From NCBI RefSeq assembly GCF_014197055.1, contig NZ_JACIEW010000007.1, positions 166,034-230,033 on the forward strand: a stretch of 64,000 nt of DNA. Direction: 5' to 3'. A program made the position numbers and the translations under genes. This DNA comes from Devosia subaequoris (GTDB lineage Bacteria > Pseudomonadota > Alphaproteobacteria > Rhizobiales > Devosiaceae). Position 1 is the stretch's first letter. Every line of letters begins with the position of its first letter. The notes under the pieces were generated by a model. It saw only the letters and a list, made by a program, of their open reading frames with translations, was not told the origin of the DNA and ran no database searches. Below, piece by piece: positions 62,850 to 64,000 of this stretch.

Positions 62850-63809
62850 GTGCGTAAAATTATATTGGATGTTGATACCGGTACGGACGACGCCGTGGCC
62901 ATCATGTTGGCCGGGCTGCATCCCGAGCTCAACCTGGTGGCCTGCACCACCGTCAACGGCAACGTGCCCGTTGAAAACTGCAGCGATAACACGCTGCGCA
63001 CCCTGGATCTGATCGGTCGCGATGACGTGCCGGTCTATGAAGGGCTGAGTCAGCCGATCGCACGGGCGGACTTCCCAGTGCCACGCGCGATCAAGAAGGA
63101 CGTGCAGGTGCATATGGCCGAGCTGCCGATGCCTGCGGCCCGCTCCAAGAAGCAGGCGATGTCCGCACCTGAATTCCTGATAAAGGCGTTTGCCGGCGAA
63201 CACCGCGACGCGGTTCTTGTGCCGGTCGGCCCGCTGTCCAACATTGCTGCGGCGATCAAGCTCGATCCGAACTTCGTGAACAACGTTTCCGAAGTGATGA
63301 TCATGGGCGGCGCCGTCGACAAGTCCAACATTACGGAATCTGCCGAGTTCAACATCTGGGCCGACCCGGAAGCCGCGCAGGTGGTGTTCGAAGCAGGTTT
63401 CAAGAAGATCACGCTTGTGCCGCTCGACGCGACGCATCGGGCACTGGTGTCGCTTGATCAATGCGCCGCCATGCGGGCCCTTGGAACGCCAGCGGCCGAT
63501 GGGGCGGCAAGTGTGATCGAACACCGCATCAAGGGCTACCAGACGTTCCAGCCGACCGGCATTGCGGCGACGGCGCCGGTGCACGACGCGCTGTGCGTCG
63601 CAGCCCTTGTGCGTCCGGAGGTGATCACCACACGGCATCTGAACTGCGTCATCGAGACCAAAGGCGAATACACGATCGGCCGCACGGTGGTGGATCACGA
63701 GTTCCGAACCAAGCGGGAGCCCAACTGCCACGTTGCGCTTGATGCTGACCGAGAGTTGTTCGTCACGATGCTGCTCGAGACATTCGGTCGTCCACACCAG
63801 TCGGTCTAG
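62850..63809 (+). CDS. Nucleoside hydrolase (inosine-uridine-preferring type)
   Basis: A 319-residue calcium-dependent N-ribohydrolase that splits nucleosides into base and ribose. The DxDxxxDDA metal motif is visible as ILDVDTGTDDAVAIML at residues 5-20. CTTVNGNVPVENC, VPVGPLSNIAAAI, VMIMGGAVDKSN and the late PVHDALCVAAL motif complete the family. The start is GTG 62850 with AGGGGAG before it; an open frame reaching back to 62247 only joins it to the transposase remnant by chance. It may once have belonged to the sugar/ribose-type operon upstream. Confidence 0.92.
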   Translation: MRKIILDVDTGTDDAVAIMLAGLHPELNLVACTTVNGNVPVENCSDNTLRTLDLIGRDDVPVYEGLSQPIARADFPVPRAIKKDVQVHMAELPMPAARSKKQAMSAPEFLIKAFAGEHRDAVLVPVGPLSNIAAAIKLDPNFVNNVSEVMIMGGAVDKSNITESAEFNIWADPEAAQVVFEAGFKKITLVPLDATHRALVSLDQCAAMRALGTPAADGAASVIEHRIKGYQTFQPTGIAATAPVHDALCVAALVRPEVITTRHLNCVIETKGEYTIGRTVVDHEFRTKREPNCHVALDADRELFVTMLLETFGRPHQSV

Positions 63810-63845
63810 TCTATCTAGTCTACACCTTCTCAGTCCTCCCTACGG

Positions 63846-63877
63846 TTCCGCGTCCATCTTCCCCGATGGGCGCGGAA
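63846..63877. terminator. Bidirectional terminator between convergent genes
   Basis: TTCCGCGTCCATC (63846-63858) pairs with GATGGGCGCGGAA (63865-63877) across a 6-base loop TTCCCC, with one G-U/mismatch position. TTGCTTT follows on the plus strand. It sits between the nucleoside hydrolase stop and the minus-strand gene's stop, the expected place for a shared terminator. Confidence 0.8.
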
Positions 63878-63903
63878 TTGCTTTGGGGGCAAGGAGAAGA
63901 AGG

Positions 63904-64000
63904 TTAGGCTCCGTAAGGGATCCAGACATTCTTGACCTGCGTCGCCTTGGACAGGAAGTAATCGCCGGCAAAGCGGGGATCGGCCAGATCGTAGTAGAGA
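63904..64000 (-). CDS. C-terminal end of a minus-strand enzyme, probably an aldehyde dehydrogenase (partial)
   Basis: The open minus-strand frame from the window edge reads LYYDLADPRFAGDYFLSK then ATQVKNVWIPYGA, followed by TAA at 63904-63906. The KNVWI-type ending resembles aldehyde dehydrogenase C-termini, but only 31 residues are visible, so the family call is tentative. It is convergent with the nucleoside hydrolase. Confidence 0.45.
   Translation of the reverse strand, partial: LYYDLADPRFAGDYFLSKATQVKNVWIPYGA

Noticed and set aside
62247..63809. A single 520-residue protein spanning the transposase remnant and nucleoside hydrolase
   Set aside because: The first 200 codons are IS6-type transposase followed by out-of-frame text; the hydrolase has its own GTG start with an AGGGGAG box at 62850. 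The joined frame is accidental.

Overview
The window is a GC-rich chromosomal segment from an alphaproteobacterium. The gene orders (TPR protein-ispE, ispB-trmN6-like-sppA-like, glyQ...glyS, ispH-rnhA), the ubiquinone-type prenyl synthase and the family mix (SleB hydrolase, TIGR02301, DUF808, DUF892) fit Hyphomicrobiales, and a Devosia-like organism is my best guess. That placement is inferred from gene content; no rRNA or other marker lies here.

Region 1 (1-35.5 kb) is mostly core genome: the end of electron-transfer-flavoprotein:ubiquinone oxidoreductase, isoprenoid genes (ispE, ispB/ddsA-type, ispH), both glycyl-tRNA synthetase subunits (glyQ, glyS), rnhA, ygfZ, dihydroorotase, aroC and bioY. 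Between them lie envelope and housekeeping genes: a lipidated subtilase autotransporter, S49 peptidase, LemA/DUF2207 pair, SleB cell-wall hydrolase, HD and Nudix hydrolases, SRAP, hemerythrin, an FAD oxidase, a histidine phosphatase and a metallo-beta-lactamase-fold hydrolase. A shortened pyruvate-phosphate-dikinase-like protein at 19.2-21.5 kb is the oddest member.

Region 2 (35.5-40.8 kb) is a junction with accessory DNA: a bioY terminator, a frameshifted lacI-type remnant, tRNA-Pro(CGG), tRNA-Gln(UUG), then a DUF3489-DUF2924-large serine recombinase cassette, a second DUF892 gene and about 0.5 kb without a recognisable gene.

Region 3 (40.8-53.2 kb) is a catabolic island. A nine-gene minus-strand operon runs GntR regulator, peptide-type ABC transporter (SBP, two permeases, two ATPases), a creatinase-like M24 hydrolase, an AstE/AspA-type deacylase and an amidohydrolase. 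Divergent from it are an aldo/keto reductase and a DUF885 putative metallohydrolase. The set looks like uptake and stepwise hydrolysis of an amide- or peptide-like compound. Hairpins follow the substrate-binding-protein gene and precede the ATPase genes, and a repeated motif lies in the divergent promoter region.

Region 4 (53.2-58.8 kb) is a sugar-type catabolic operon: a single-domain ribose/fructose-type ABC ATPase, permease and binding protein, a D-2-hydroxyacid dehydrogenase and a Gfo/Idh/MocA oxidoreductase.

Region 5 (58.8-62.7 kb) is a gene graveyard: an intact IS66-family element with a perfect 8-bp target duplication sits inside an already decayed hipA toxin-kinase remnant, followed by an AraC regulator fragment fused head-on to an IS6-family transposase fragment. 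A nucleoside hydrolase and the end of a minus-strand gene resembling aldehyde dehydrogenase close the window. No CRISPR array, rRNA or prophage structural gene was seen.
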